From Symbiodinium kawagutii (lineage: Eukaryota > Sar > Dinophyceae > Suessiales > Symbiodiniaceae): a stretch of DNA of 64,000 bases. The stretch lies in NCBI GenBank assembly GCA_009767595.1, contig VSDK01013820.1, forward strand, positions 163,170-227,169, written 5' to 3'. Position 1 is the stretch's first letter, and each line of letters starts with the position of its first letter. The translations under genes were made by a program, and so were the position numbers. A model generated the notes under the pieces. It was given only the letters and a program-made list of their open reading frames with translations. It was not told the origin of the DNA and ran no database searches. This document shows, piece by piece, positions 1 through 13,430 of the stretch.

Positions 1-3000
1 ATGTGGCAGGATAGGTGTCAGCAGGGGCCGACGGTCGGCTAACCACATCACCCAGAACAGTGTCGTAAGCAGGAGTACCACATGCTGTCTGGTCAAATCC
101 AAAGGCTGGGGAGACACTTTTTGTGCTGCCGATCAGAGACGCTAGTTCCTGATGAACAATTGACGTATTGAAAGAACTTGGATCATTTCCAGTCCACAAG
201 ACTCCTGGTACTGGGGGAAACCACCCCGTGGAAGCATCAGGGTCAACATGATGAGATGCCGACAGAGGGGGTAGGCTGCAGGGACTGGAGTCGCTTGGCG
301 TGTCATTTTCATTCTGATCTGTGGCAGGGGCCAAAGCTGCAAACCGTCCCCCCGTGGTGATAGGTGGCGGCATGAGGGCTATGCTGGCACTGTCTGGACA
401 CGGGTGCGTTCCTAGGCCCATGCAATGCAGTGGCTGGGTAGTAGGCAATGAAGGTGGCTCGAACAGGGCAGCGAGGCAAGAGATAACCTCGAGCGTCAGT
501 CGCACCCAGTGAGCCTGGGAACACCGCAAAAGGAACTCCAAGTGGAGAAACTCAAGCGATAGTTGCCCCGGATGAATGGTATAATGGGCGCCCACTTGAA
601 GTGGGTAAGGGGAACTCTCAAAGAAATACACACGTGAAGATACACAAATGACAAGCAAGTGAAGGTTTGTGGCGAAACACAAGATACTCCAAGCGGAGAA
701 AATCCTGCGTCAGCACTGATGTTATTGGTGGTTGGAGGAGGCAGAACAGCGTCAAAGACTTGGATCAAAAGAGCACTGGACGGCTGTTGCAATGATCGAT
801 TGGAGGCAAACAATTGACTGGCGAGAACGAGTGCTTGAAAACACGGAGCGAAAGGTGCCACAAGGACAACACCTCACGCAACAGTGAAGACAAGCAGAAA
901 GGTGCCACAAGGGCAACACCTCACGCACCAGTGAAGACAAGCAGGCGTAGGGAAAGTGAAGGAATGAACTCACCGAAGCAGAAGGTCTCTCAAGTGAGGG
1001 ACCTCAAGCACAGGTGAAGGAAGAGGAATGAAAAGGAGGGTGAAGAAGGCCAGGAGAAGGTGACCGGTGAGAAGGGATGAGCTGTTTGTGGGATGTCACT
1101 TGAGCCGAGAAAAGGCAGCCAAGAGACGGAACACATACAAGCCATAGATGTGACGGCGGAAACAAATGAACCAATGAAGTACATGAAACCGTGAGTGTGG
1201 GTGCAAAGTGCAGTGCGAGACAGATCCCCCTTTCAACCGCAATAAGTCGGAAACAGCGGCCATCGCCAGAAATGTCGACTCTTGGAGTCGTTCTTGGCGG
1301 AGGCCACTTTGGATGTTCCGGTCTGCTCACCTGACAGTCACGTGGAATGAGTGGCAGATTGCAGGTGGTGTGGGCCATGACGCCCACATCTTCTGCATGA
1401 GTCTTCGGTCGCTAGAGCAGTTGCACAAGGGCTTGGATTCATCAATTGCGGACAGCAGCTTCGGTTTGGATGCTAAATGCCTGTTGGTGCGGCATGGTAC
1501 GTGCCAGTGTCCGAGCCTCTTCCAGCAGCTCTTTGACTCGAAGAAGAGTAGTGCGGCTGACGTGAGCCACTGTGGCTGGGTCACGCTTACTGGCACGAAA
1601 GCTAGCAGGCAGAGGTGGAGCTTCTGGTTGCACCAGAACCACAGGCCGCAGCTCCATGTTCAGATAGGTCCAGGCAACTGTCGCAGGTGCTCTCCAAAAT
1701 GAGCATCGACATGGATTGCCATTCGAGCGGCCAAGTTGTGGCTGAATCCACTGACAGTGACCCCGCTTTCATGAACGAGGACCACCCCAGTTGCCGTATC
1801 GAAGGGATGAAGTGAGCAAGACCTCCGAATTTGTTTGAGGCCTTGGTAAAGTCGATCAGGGGTTTGGGGTTTGCTCCAGCCATGTGGAGGTTGCATATCA
1901 TGTAAAGCTTCTGGCATCATCCATCATACAGTGCAGGATGTATCGCCGAACACCTGTATGTTGTCCAAACTTCAGTTGACACTCGATGCGAAGGAATGGA
2001 AACCCATCGCATAACGGGTGAAGACCTTCTGTTGCAGCAGGCGAGATTCAAATTGCGTGCTCTGCTCGCTAAATTCAAAGTTCCAGACGGTCACCATCCT
2101 CAAAGAAGCGGATCGGCTCATCAGAGGCTGCCCTCTCTCTGCCGTTTTCTGCGGTATGATTCGATTCCTTTGCATCTTTGCATTTACTTTGGTGACTGAG
2201 TTTCGTTGCCTTTTCTGATTGTACGAAGCTGCAACAGCTGGCAATTTCTCCAGTGGCTTGCTTCATGGGATGACTCTCGGCTTGAGTCGTTAAACGCTTT
2301 CGACTTGAAGCTGTGAGACGGACAAGCGACGCCCTGTAGTTCACCTACTAAGATGAGTGAGTGCGGAGTGTCTTCTGTTTCACCCTGTGCATCTTAGTTC
2401 AGCTAGGTTGATGACCTTTTTTGATGGGGCTGGTTTGCTTCTTTTGGGGTTGTTTTGGTTTGTTTGCTTGGTGTTTTGTTGTGCTGGTTGGCTTGGTTTG
2501 GTTCGTTGGTCACCCCCATTGGTCATCTTGCTCTAATTGATGCTCATGTGAAATCATGTGCAGCCTTTGCAGCTTTCCGGACTAGTAGTGACCTGCATCG
2601 TGTGTGCAACAGGCACTTCCTGGAAAAAAAAAAAATCATCAGAGGCTGCTTGGTTCCATGGCTGACAGATCACTGAAAGCAAGGTGCCAATGAGTAACAG
2701 GGTCCACATCGATAGAAGTGCCAACATAAACCAATCCTAGCAAATCAATGGTAAGTCAAAACACCAGTGTGGAGACCAGTGAATAGACAAGGGATGGTAA
2801 GGCAGGCAGAAGAGTGCCAAGTGGCTCTCAACTTTGCTCACGCTGCTCTTGCCTCAGCTCACTTGTTAAAGTCTGGAACGTGGGAGGCACACCGATTGGT
2901 AAAATTTGAAATTGACTTTGAACCTTACAACAGTTTCGATAATGAAAGAAGCTGTTGTTTGTTGCTGCTGTCGTTTGTTGCTGCTGTTGTTATTGTTGTT

Positions 3001-3768
3001 GCTGTGGTGCAGGATCCGTGTGTGTGTGATCTCCGGAAGGAGCGACGCAATTGAACAGTTGAACATCATGGATGTGGATTGAAAATGCTTGCGGTCCGAG
3101 CAGATGGGAGACACTCGTTGGTGGGTCAGTTGCAAGCAAAATGGAGATGGTTTTTCGTCAGTTGCATGTGATGGATGAATCGAAATGCGAACCACTACAG
3201 ACGGCTGTTTACGATGATTTTGAACACTTAGTTACCATTCTTTTCTTCGCTTCCGCGCCACCCGTCATCTAGTTGACTCACTTTGCGTCCTTGTCTACCT
3301 CCATTTTTTTCATAGTTTCAATTTTGTCAAGCAAGAAGATTATTTACTTGTCCCGTCTTCATGCCTTTAGAAGGCTTGTTTTTTTGGCATAGACGTGTGT
3401 TTTTTGATATGCGAAACGTTCGTGCTTTCTAACGCATTCACATCAAACAGCGGGTTTTTCAATTTCTGGATACGACTCGGGGGTTTTTCAACTGCTTCAC
3501 TTTGGTGTCAATGTGGATTTCTAGCGCCCTCAACGGTTTGATTCTGATCGCTGTAGGGCTTGGTAGTTTTTGTACAATTTCCACTTTTTCGTCAATGATA
3601 GTTTTGTTGAGTCAACAACAACAAAACCAACAATACAAACAAAAGCAACGACAAGAACAACAACAAACAACAATAACTAGACGACGGTTGGCCCGAGAGC
3701 GAGAAAGGCAATGTTATAGCAGCCTCCAATATACTAATTCAAAAAGACTAACGTCATGATCCTTGAAA
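1..3768. other. Gene desert with simple repeats
   Basis: No open frame here resembles a protein I recognise. The stretch contains a 47-bp tandem duplication near 0.85 kb, a T/G-rich tract around 2.40-2.52 kb, TTG/CTG-type triplet repeats near 2.95-3.01 kb and CAA-type triplet repeats near 3.61-3.68 kb. Short open frames on both strands overlap each other and look like chance frames. Confidence 0.55.
851..944. repeat. 47-bp tandem duplication
   Basis: Two adjacent copies of a 47-bp unit containing GGTGCCACAAGG and CAACACCTCACGCA differ at about two bases. The copies are roughly 851-897 and 898-944. Confidence 0.8.
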
Positions 3769-3807
<39 letters not shown>

Positions 3808-3906
3808 CTGATGATGATGATGTCGTTGATGATGTCGTTCATGATGTCGTTGATGATGATGATGATGATGATGATGATTTGATGATGATGATGATGATGC
3901 TGCTGC

Positions 3907-3938
<32 letters not shown>

Positions 3939-3952
3939 TAGCTGCTGCTGAA
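3769..3952. repeat. GAT/ATG trinucleotide microsatellite
   Basis: Long runs of GAT repeats are interrupted by short GTCGTT, CTG and TTT variants. Open frames across it encode poly-Asp, poly-Met or poly-His/Ile, which is expected from the triplet and is not evidence of a gene. Confidence 0.95.
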
Positions 3953-4043
3953 GAAAAAGATGAATATGATGAGAATGCTGGCGATATGACAGGGCTGAAA
4001 GGAAGAAAATGTTGTGGACGGGTTGTTGGACGCAGGTCCCAGA

Positions 4044-4300
4044 TCGCAAAACGTACCAGGCAAAAACGTACCAAGGCAAAACGCGCCAGAGCAAAACGTA
4101 CCACAGCAAAATTTACCACTGCAAAACGTACCAAAGCAAAACGTACCACAGCAAAACGTACCAAAGCAAAACGTACCACCGCAAAACGTACCAAGGCAAA
4201 ACGTACCAGATCAAAACGTACCAAGAGCAAAACGTACCACCGCAAAACGTACCAAGGCAAAACATACCAGATCAAAACGTACCAAGAGCAAAACGTACCA
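4044..4300. repeat. 15-bp tandem array with AAAACGTACC core
   Basis: The core GCAAAACGTACCA recurs at a mostly 15-bp spacing with variable linkers (CAG, AAG, CCG, AGG). Because 15 is a multiple of three and the unit has no stop, all three forward frames stay open. They give Ala-Lys-Arg-Thr, Gln-Asn-Val-Pro and Lys-Thr-Tyr peptide repeats. This array passes directly into the 161-bp satellite and appears to be its building block. Confidence 0.9.
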
Positions 4301-5670
4301 CCGCAAAACGTACCAAGATCAAACCTACCAAAGCCAAACAGACCAGAGCAAAACGTACCAAGAGCAAAACGTACACGGTACCACACAGCAAAACGTACCA
4401 GGCACAAACGCACTAGAGCAAAACGTACCGCAGCAAAACGTACCAAGAGCAAAAGGTACGACCGCAAAACGTACCAAGATCAAACCTACCAAAGCCAAAC
4501 AGACCAGAGCAAAACGTACCAAGAGCAAAACGTACACGGTACCACACAGCAAAACGTACCAGGCACAAACGCACTAGAGCAAAACGTACCGCAGCAAAAC
4601 GTACCAAGAGCAAAAGGTACGACCGCAAAACGTACCAAGATCAAACCTACCAAAGCCAAACAGACCAGAGCAAAACGTACCAAGAGCAAAACGTACACGG
4701 TACCACACAGCAAAACGTACCAGGCACAAACGCACTAGAGCAAAACGTACCGCAGCAAAACGTACCAAGAGCAAAAGGTACGACCGCAAAACGTACCAAG
4801 ATCAAACCTACCAAAGCCAAACAGACCAGAGCAAAACGTACCAAGAGCAAAACGTACACGGTACCACACAGCAAAACGTACCAGGCACAAACGCACTAGA
4901 GCAAAACGTACCGCAGCAAAACGTACCAAGAGCAAAAGGTACGACCGCAAAACGTACCAAGATCAAACCTACCAAAGCCAAACAGACCAGAGCAAAACGT
5001 ACCAAGAGCAAAACGTACACGGTACCACACAGCAAAACGTACCAGGCACAAACGCACTAGAGCAAAACGTACCGCAGCAAAACGTACCAAGAGCAAAAGG
5101 TACGACCGCAAAACGTACCAAGATCAAACCTACCAAAGCCAAACAGACCAGAGCAAAACGTACCAAGAGCAAAACGTACACGGTACCACACAGCAAAACG
5201 TACCAGGCACAAACGCACTAGAGCAAAACGTACCGCAGCAAAACGTACCAAGAGCAAAAGGTACGACCGCAAAACGTACCAAGATCAAACCTACCAAAGC
5301 CAAACAGACCAGAGCAAAACGTACCAAGAGCAAAACGTACACGGTACCACACAGCAAAACGTACCAGGCACAAACGCACTAGAGCAAAACGTACCGCAGC
5401 AAAACGTACCAAGAGCAAAAGGTACGACCGCAAAACGTACCAAGATCAAACCTACCAAAGCCAAACAGACCAGAGCAAAACGTACCAAGAGCAAAACGTA
5501 CACGGTACCACACAGCAAAACGTACCAGGCACAAACGCACTAGAGCAAAACGTACCGCAGCAAAACGTACCAAGAGCAAAAGGTACGACCGCAAAACGTA
5601 CCAAGATCAAACCTACCAAAGCCAAACAGACCAGAGCAAAACGTACCAAGAGCAAAACGTACACGGTACC
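4301..5670. repeat. 161-bp higher-order satellite, about 8.5 copies
   Basis: A 161-bp unit repeats with near-perfect identity; unit starts are seen at 4301 and 4462 and continue at the same spacing. Each unit is itself made of the AAAACGTACC core with diverged spacers, including a GGTACC site. The unit length is not a multiple of three, so the same peptides recur in rotating frames and stops appear each period (for example CACTAG). The array ends abruptly at the last GTACACGGTACC near 5670. I do not regard any frame here as a gene. Confidence 0.93.
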
Positions 5671-5720
5671 GGCACCGCCCCGGCCTTAGAGAGAAGAAGA
5701 AAGAAGAGCGAGAGAGAGAA

Positions 5721-6318
5721 AGATCTGCAGATGTCAGCGTTTGAAGATCTAGATCTGCAGACGTCAATTGTGAAGATCTAGATCTGCAGATGTGAGGGTG
5801 TGAAGATCTAGATCTGCAGATGTGAGGGTGTGAAGATCTAGATCTGCAGACGTCAATTGTGAAGATCTAGATCTGCAGACGTCAATTGTGAAGATCTAGA
5901 TCTGCAGACGTCAATTGTGAAGATCTAGATCTGCAGACGTCAATTGTGAAGATCTAGATCTGCAGACGTCAATTGTGAAGATCTAGATCTGCAGACGTCA
6001 ATTGTGAAGATCTAGATCTGCAGACGTCAATTGTGAAGATCTAGATCTGCAGACGTCAATTGTGAAGATCTAGATCTGCAGACGTCAATTGTGAAGATCT
6101 AGATCTGCAGACGTCAATTGTGAAGATCTAGATCTGCAGACGTCAATTGTGAAGATCTAGATCTGCAGACGTCAATTGTGAAGATCTAGATCTGCAGACG
6201 TCAATTGTGAAGATCTAGATCTGCAGACGTCAATTGTGAAGATCTAGATCTGCAGACGTCAATTGTGAAGATCTAGATCTGCAGACGTCAATTGTGAAGA
6301 TCTAGATCTGCAGATGTG
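5721..6318. repeat. 29-bp palindrome-rich satellite, about 20 copies
   Basis: A 29-bp unit repeats about 20 times after a partial first copy. Each unit joins the palindromes AGATCTAGATCT, CTGCAG, GACGTC and CAATTG with almost no other sequence. Two early units are 30-bp variants in which the GACGTCAATTG part is replaced by GATGTGAGGGTG. The later copies look identical, so the array was probably amplified or homogenised recently. Confidence 0.95.
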
Positions 6319-9300
6319 ATGATGTGAGGATGTTGATGTTGCTGATGTGATGATGTACAGATGTTGATATACGGCTGATTTTTTACGAAGAACCCTTCGC
6401 AGGCGCTCTCGGGAAAAACAACAAGAAACAAGAACAACGACAAGAAGGAAACGAAAAAAGTTTGTGGCGGCGCATTGGCGATTTGTGGTGCTGACATTGC
6501 CATGCTGGGGATCTTGTGCTGGTGATTTTGTCAGACTTTCTTTTTTGTGGGGCTGGCCACCGTGCCGTGATGCTTTGGCAGCGTAAAAGGTACTGAAGCA
6601 AGAATCACGGTGTTTTCTCCATCTTGCGGGTTGTCCTTTCTGGATTGAATGCTCTTGTTTGCAATGTGGGTTGCTTTTCGAGCGTTAAATACTTGTGTAC
6701 AGAAATACAAAATCCAACAAGACTAAATTAAGACTTAATTAATCATTAGGCAATCTCTACCGCCATCCTTAATGGGTGTTCTCAATTTCATCAGGATTTC
6801 ATTTGGATTCAAAATTTTTCTTTACGCAAATTTGGATTCAACATGCGTAATTCTGTGGAAGTTCCTACGGGAGCCTTCATCCACTTTTCAGCTTTACTCT
6901 GCTTCATGAAGATTTAACATTCCTTCTTGGCGAGGTTTGGGTTGAATACCCGCAATTCTATGGAGGGTACCCAGCGTCTTCTTGTCGATGTTTGATTTTT
7001 TCGTACCTGCAACAAAAAGGCAAACTTTATTTTGTTTGGTTTGGTTTGCTTGTCTTTTGCTGGTGTTAGTTTGGTTCTGGTGCTGGTTGCTGGGTGTTTT
7101 GGTGCCTGGGGGTATTGTTTTGATTCTGATTTCACTACAAACAGATCATGTGGTATCCTGACCTGGCACTCAAGTGTCACCTCCAGCCTAGCTATCCGTG
7201 TGACCAGAGTTGCTCAACCAAGCACACTAAGATTTTTCTGGGAAATCTAATCCTTGTTGAATTGGAAATCATTCACTTGTCCCATTTTCATCCCTTTAGG
7301 CTTCTTAGTCCTTGACAATTACAATATGACAATGTTTAACCAAGTATTATCGCTAAACAGCATGGATGGCCATCAACACCAATTAACTATTGTCTTTTTG
7401 CTCTCGGGTCACCTGTCGTGTATGTTGCAGTCTCGCGGCTTTTCAATTTTCAAGAATTTTCCGCATGTGACGCGTTATGAACTGCCACGACTATGGTTTC
7501 CAGCACTATGGAACCCAAGATGCTCAGTGCATTGCTTGGCTGAAACGATTGCCGGCTCGCGGCGTGTGTAGTTGTTCTTCTTTAAGAGGATATACATTTC
7601 AGTGACCGTTGGTTGTCTGTTGGATGGCAAGGGTTAGGTGCCAATGGAACACATCTCTGTTTCACGCGTTGATATTTTTTTGCTGGCTTGCATTTGCACC
7701 TTGCTTTGTTGTTGGTGAATTTTTTTGTGTGAATAGATGAGGCTCTGTTGGATTGCCTTTTGTTGCTTAATTAGGTGCTGCCTCTGGGCATCTTGCACAA
7801 TGGCACGGCCTGAACTGAGTGTTCAAAAGGTGTCTACTGCGAGGAAAAAATTGAGGCAATTCAAATTGCGTTCCAAAGAGCGATCTGTGTTGTTTTGATA
7901 TTACTTTCGGGGACTCGATTTCATTTGTTGATGAATTCAATTGGAGTATTCAATCACACCACGTTGTTCGCTGTGACTAAGTTGTAATTGGGTTGTTTTT
8001 TTGGTTGAGAGTGTTGCCATCTCTTAGGTTTTCGCTGTCTCACTTTGCACAGGTTTGTGCGTTCCGGCGCATCCACAGGAACAAATCGATTGGTTTGGTT
8101 TTTCCTCTTTAATTGGTTTTTGGTGCCGTCTTTTGTGCTAAACTATTTTCTGCGCGACATAGACATCGTGTTTATAAAAGCCCTTGCGAGAAAAAAACTA
8201 ACTTTTGTTGGTTTCCGAGTATCATGTTCGTTGATGGTTTTTGTGGTGTTCCCTTCACTGCAGTTTGCCAATGATCAATGGGCATCGTGGACACCATACT
8301 CATTCTTGGACGCAGTGCATTCGCATCAGCTCCTGGATGTGAACAATTATCGTGTTCAAGACAATTACGGCCAACTTTGCCGCAAATGTTTGATGACGCT
8401 ATGAATGTTCCGCACAAGCTGCGGGTATTCGGATTCAACGCCAGTCGCCGGGAGCTTCCGCATGCCATCAACATCATGACTTTGTCGAAGTTGGGAGACG
8501 TTGGTTGGAGATTCAGACGCCCCCACCTGCCTATGCTGCTTCTCAACAAGTGCATGATTGGAGCGCGCGGTTCAAAAATTGACAAATCGCTGCGTGCATG
8601 AAAGGCGCCACTGCAGGTGCATGTGGTTTTTTCGCAACCTGCCACGTCCATTGCTGAAATTTTTTGGTGTGCTTCAACATTTATCGAAGGCCGATCCTCT
8701 TCGCCAATGTGCTTGGTAGATTGATGTCAATTTGCACAAAACATGTATGCATAAACGAAGGTCAAATTCGTCAATCATTTTTTTTCCACACTGACACCAA
8801 GAAATCAGGATATCAAACATTTGTTAAACGCATATCCAAGGAAACCTTCGCCTTGATCCCAATTGGCTACTGCAAGATTCCAATCCCATTGAAATCATTG
8901 AAAAACGAAGAACTCATCACCTGAACTCCTCACCTTTTTCTTTTTTGACTCTTCACATGAAAACTGGCTGTGTATTTAATGGCCACTTCGTCCTGAATAC
9001 GCGATCGTATTGCGGGACAAGGCCAAGGAAGGATCAATTTGCAATGGCGACGTGTTGAAAGTAGAAAATGATACAAAAAACAAAATTTTCCAACCCAAGC
9101 CAACTTTTCAACGGTTTTGGTGAAATTGTTGATTCCAACATGTGAGTTTGTATCAATTTGAGCACAGCGGTCAAAATTTGTGTGAAGGTTTTGCAAGTCT
9201 AATTGGGTTCCAGTAGGGCGAGCGCTTCTATCCCTGTTCATACGCACAATTCCGGGTCAAATTTATTTCAGAAAACACTTGCGCTTTGCATGCGGATCCA

Positions 9301-12300
9301 ATTTCTTACAACGTTTGATGGGTACAAAATGTTAACATGGTCTTGCTCAGATACGACAACGAAAACGATAAACAATGGAAACTGAAAGGCTTAGTGTGGT
9401 TTCAACCCCGGCAAGAAAACAGCGGCCCTTGTTGCTGCTGGCCTTAGTCCTATTTTTCGAGCTCCGGCGATGCTCGCTTTGTAAAGGTTGCAGATCCTCA
9501 TGCGAATCTACAACTTGATCTGGGAAACCTCTCCACTTAAAATGTTGTGTAGGACGACAACAAAAAATCCAATGCAAAAAGGTCAAAGAAGGCTAAACAC
9601 AAGCAACCACTATACGTTCCTCCGAAATACATTTTTGCAGGGTTCTTGGTTTTTCAAGTGCCAAGCGCATCCAAGTTGATGTTTTTGTACATTGTTCATG
9701 GCATAACAGATTCAAAAAAAACAAAGCGGACGATTGAAAACCCTTGGGAGGTCAGAACATGCAAGCAAGATCCGACGAACTCCCACTATGCACCGCCTTT
9801 TGTTGACTTTGGTCACCTTGGCGGCCCCTTTCAAGTATACACACCTTTGTCACACAAACGCTCTTTAAGAAACACTGCGTTGCAAGATCATATCGAGTAC
9901 ACGTCCCAAATTCTACCAACTGAATATCCCATCAGTCAGTTTTGTTCCTGGAAAATGAACTTTGTTTGGTTGTCCATGTGTTTTTTGATTTTCTGAAGCT
10001 GCCTTGGTCCGCAAACTCAAGCAGAGATTTTTTGCTTTGCGCCCGTTGGAGTTTGGAACCACGGTTCTTTTTTGGACACAAGACAGGCGCACCCATCTGG
10101 ATGGCATCCGGATTTTATACAACATTGCGCGAACTACAAGAATCATGAACTCCATGTGCCCATCCAGGCCCATTTTGCCAACTTCATCCGCTGCTGTAAT
10201 TGGGGGGAATTGTGCTTGGCAAAATGATCTGAAATTTTTGTTCCACGTTTTCGGCGAACGTCCTAGTTTACGCACAAGTTGTTGAGGACACTTGTTGGGC
10301 CAAACCATCATAGAACACCACTTCAGCACGTGTTGTGGCCACCCAGGCTGTTGTGCAATCTTCATTCGGGATGAATTTATTTGTCTCACTTGTTGATTCC
10401 ACTTCTGGACGTTGCGACATCACTGGTGTGTATGTTGGTCCTTCCCGCAACTTCGTGGGGGTCAGCATGATGTGGGGCAATGTCTGAAAAATTCTACATG
10501 TGAATCCACCAGCAGTTGCCCAGTGATGCGGGCCCAAATGTCAGGGTAGGATGTTTGCCCTCCAGCTGCGGCCAAAGAGTGTGCAAAATGATCTCAGGTT
10601 GTGTTGTTGCACCCTTATGCAAAACGTTCGATTGAATCGGGACCGTGTTCTTGGTTTGCCACATGAACTCCGAAATTGTGATGCGAAAATCGTTATTGCG
10701 ATGTAGTGCTCCGAATTTTCAGCCGGCACCTTTTTTGCAACATTTGCGCCTAACATTGTTCACCACATGATGCAAGTGGCCGTCGGTTCCCTCCAGAATT
10801 CTTTCACTTTCACTTTGGGTTTCATTTTGTTTTCACTTAGCGCTTGCATGTCGAAGGCCATCTGTTTTGGGCGCATGCGGGGTGTAAAGCAAAACCACCT
10901 TGGGTCAGGAACACCAACCCGGAATGCAGCATCAAGTTCGGAAACAAAATCATACGAAATCAGATGAAATCGTTGATTAATGAACGCTCAAAATTCGCAT
11001 CGGCGGTCACGATAAATCAAATGCCGGCGGGAACAGGTTGGTATGCTACACGGCATGTGGCCAGGGTTTTTTCCATGCGCGAGTTATAATATTTATAATT
11101 TACAGTATGCTGGCTGCGGAACTGTAGGCAATGATTTGTTCAAGGATGCGCATCCGGGTGGAATTTTGCAATCCTGGTCCTTGTGGCGCGGCTGCCAGAC
11201 AGTGCGTGGTTGAAGCGGGCGTTGGCTCTGGATTGTTGCATGCCGCAACATACTGGGCGGCCCATTCAACAGTAGCAATTGATCCATGGAATGTTTGTGA
11301 TGATTTTATGACATGGCCTTTGGATCGCCCGCTGGGGTCAGGGTGGTCGCTTTAGCCTTTTTAGCCGCGTTTGTGCTACAAATGGACCGCCCTCCTCATG
11401 ACAGGGCCCTGGTTGAATTTGAAAATTCGAAATTCGGCTGCATTAACCCCCCCCACCTTGAACAAGGCTGCCTATGTTGCCAAAATTTTGTTCAAACACA
11501 TGAAGTAAATCCGTTAGCGTGTTGCTGTTACGAAGATGCGGGTTCGAACGCGGGGATGAATTCATGCTTAGATGTATGGAAACGAATGCGTCGGGCTATT
11601 CATTTGCGCGCATAATCCAGTTGCCCCACTTTTTCGATTCATTTACCAACCATGCAATTGGACAAATCCCTTGTTAATCGGGAACAGTTTCTGGCGATGG
11701 GGAAAAGAACAGGTGCATCCGCCTGCAGCAGACGCATGCGAAACATGTCAGGCCTAGACAACGTTAATCACTAAATTTCGGCAGGTGTGTGTGGCAAGGT
11801 CATTTTGTAATAAGTGTCGGTTGCTGTCCCTGTCATTCGTCCCTGTCATTTCGGCAGGTGTGTGTGGCGACGTCAACAAGGCGTACGCGTCGTCACCTTC
11901 AAATTGCAAACGGGTTTTTACGTTAGCTGCGCTTGCACGACCGGGGGATTCCACTCGCCGCAGCTGGAGCAATTGTTGGAATGTTTTTTCTTGCCTTGTC
12001 TGGGTCGCCTGGGTCCCACATGGGTTGGGGGTGGTTCACGGGTTAAGCACAATTAATTTCATAACTATCCACCGATGTGCCTGTAGGAAAAAAATACGCG
12101 TTCTGGCCGCCCTTGCGGAGTTGCGACCCAAGACATCCGGAAAAAAAAAAGTTTTAGCTTTATCTTCTTTTCGCTTTGGTGGACGACTTTGCCGACGTCA
12201 AGGCGTACCAGGCCGACAGACGGCTCGACGCGTGAGTTTGCAATGCACAAGCCAGCGGTCGAACGAACTGGCTCGCCCTCAGCCTTGGTGGTTTTGGTCT

Positions 12301-13100
12301 TCATCAAAGAAGATCCGGCGAACACGAGAAAGGGCGCCACTTGCAAGCACCAGCCCCAACCGTGGCAATAACCCAATGCGTCTCTCAAGGCCAACCCTTA
12401 TCAACAACATCGCCATTTCACTCTGGCCGAAAAAATTGACCAGGCCTATGGCACAGAGGTCCGCTTGGCTTTGGACGGAGCGTCGCAAGCCCCAAGTGTC
12501 TGACAGGGCGGCGCCTTGGTGGTCACAGCATTCAGGTTGTTAGCAGGATTTTGTTTGAATGTGCTCATTTACGCATTTTGTTGTTGCGGCGACTTTGGCT
12601 TCTGACGCTGCCCAGGCCAGCTGGATGGTGATGCCAACGCGCGCGCTGCGTGTGTTGGGGGGCTATCAAATGCAAGTCAAATTGGTTATTGTACCTCTCT
12701 CTCTCCCTCTCTCTTCCTCTCTCTCTGTGTCTCTCTCTGTCCCTTTTTTTTTTGTTTGCTTCCTTCGGCGTTGACAAACCGACACATTCTTTTGAAAAGT
12801 GGTTCGGGGTATCTAACACGGCCATTTTCCTTATAATTTTGTTGACAGTCACCCAATGAGGTACAGACTCGTCAAAGTTTTTTTTGGCAACATGCACTGT
12901 GTAGAACCGGTGTGTATTGACAAATGCATGTTCGTGCAGCCTGTAAATTTGGTGTGCCTCCAGTGACCTTGCCTGGGCTTACTTTCCGTGCCATTGCAAC
13001 GACCGCATGCATTTGTACTCACCCTGGTCCATGCGCGCCCTCATATCTCACTTTGTTACTGCTAGCCGGTCGGGGATGACAGGTCACACTGCACACCCGC
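6319..13100. other. Gene desert, no supported gene
   Basis: About 6.8 kb with no recognisable protein. Open frames of up to about 250 codons occur (for example 11785-12543 on + and 8172-8651 on -), but none shows a family motif, a consistent composition or plausible exon borders. A CT-rich microsatellite lies at about 12695-12750. The part nearest 13.1 kb may be old decayed retroelement DNA, judging from the LINE fragments that follow. Confidence 0.5.
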
Positions 13101-13430
13101 TTGGCAAACCTCAACATCCCCGCTGTTCAGCAAATCGGCGACCGCACCATTGAAGTCATAGCAAATGGCTTTTCCTTGTGGCATGGGTCCCAACTTGCAA
13201 TTGACACAACACTGGTGTCCCCGTTAACCACAACAGCACAACCCCGCAGGCATGGAGGCCAATACGCTGGAGCGGCGTTGCGCGCAGCCAGACAGAGCAA
13301 AGTGCGAACGTACCCGGAACTCACAGCTTCCAACCGGTGCCGGCTGGTGGTGATGGGCATGGAGGTTGGCGGGCGTTGGAGTACGGAGGCAGCACAATTC
13401 CTCCGATTACTTGCCCGGCACATGCTATGA
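13101..13430 (+). pseudogene. Fragment of a repetitive retroelement-type ORF (EVGGRWS motif)
   Basis: The open frame carries WHGSQLAIDTTLVSP, then an Ala/Arg-rich stretch, TYPEL, and RLVVMGMEVGGRWSTEAAQF. From memory this order resembles the region downstream of reverse transcriptase in multicopy LINE-type proteins of algae and other protists. The Asp-Thr-Thr and Glu-Val motifs could belong to a restriction-like nuclease fold. Only about 110 codons are present and nothing upstream is in frame, so this is a relic. It stops immediately before a different LINE fragment begins. The family assignment is by recall only. Confidence 0.4.

Noticed and set aside
3986-4738. 250-codon frame rich in Ala-Lys-Arg-Thr, looking like a basic nuclear protein
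   Set aside because: It lies entirely in a 15-bp/161-bp satellite where every frame is open or rotates; peptide repeats follow from the DNA repeat.
8172-8651. 159-codon frame on the - strand
   Set aside because: No motif, no exon borders, and an equally long + strand frame overlaps it; probably chance.
11785-12543. 252-codon frame on the + strand
   Set aside because: Composition changes along its length, several overlapping frames are open, and no family is recognised.
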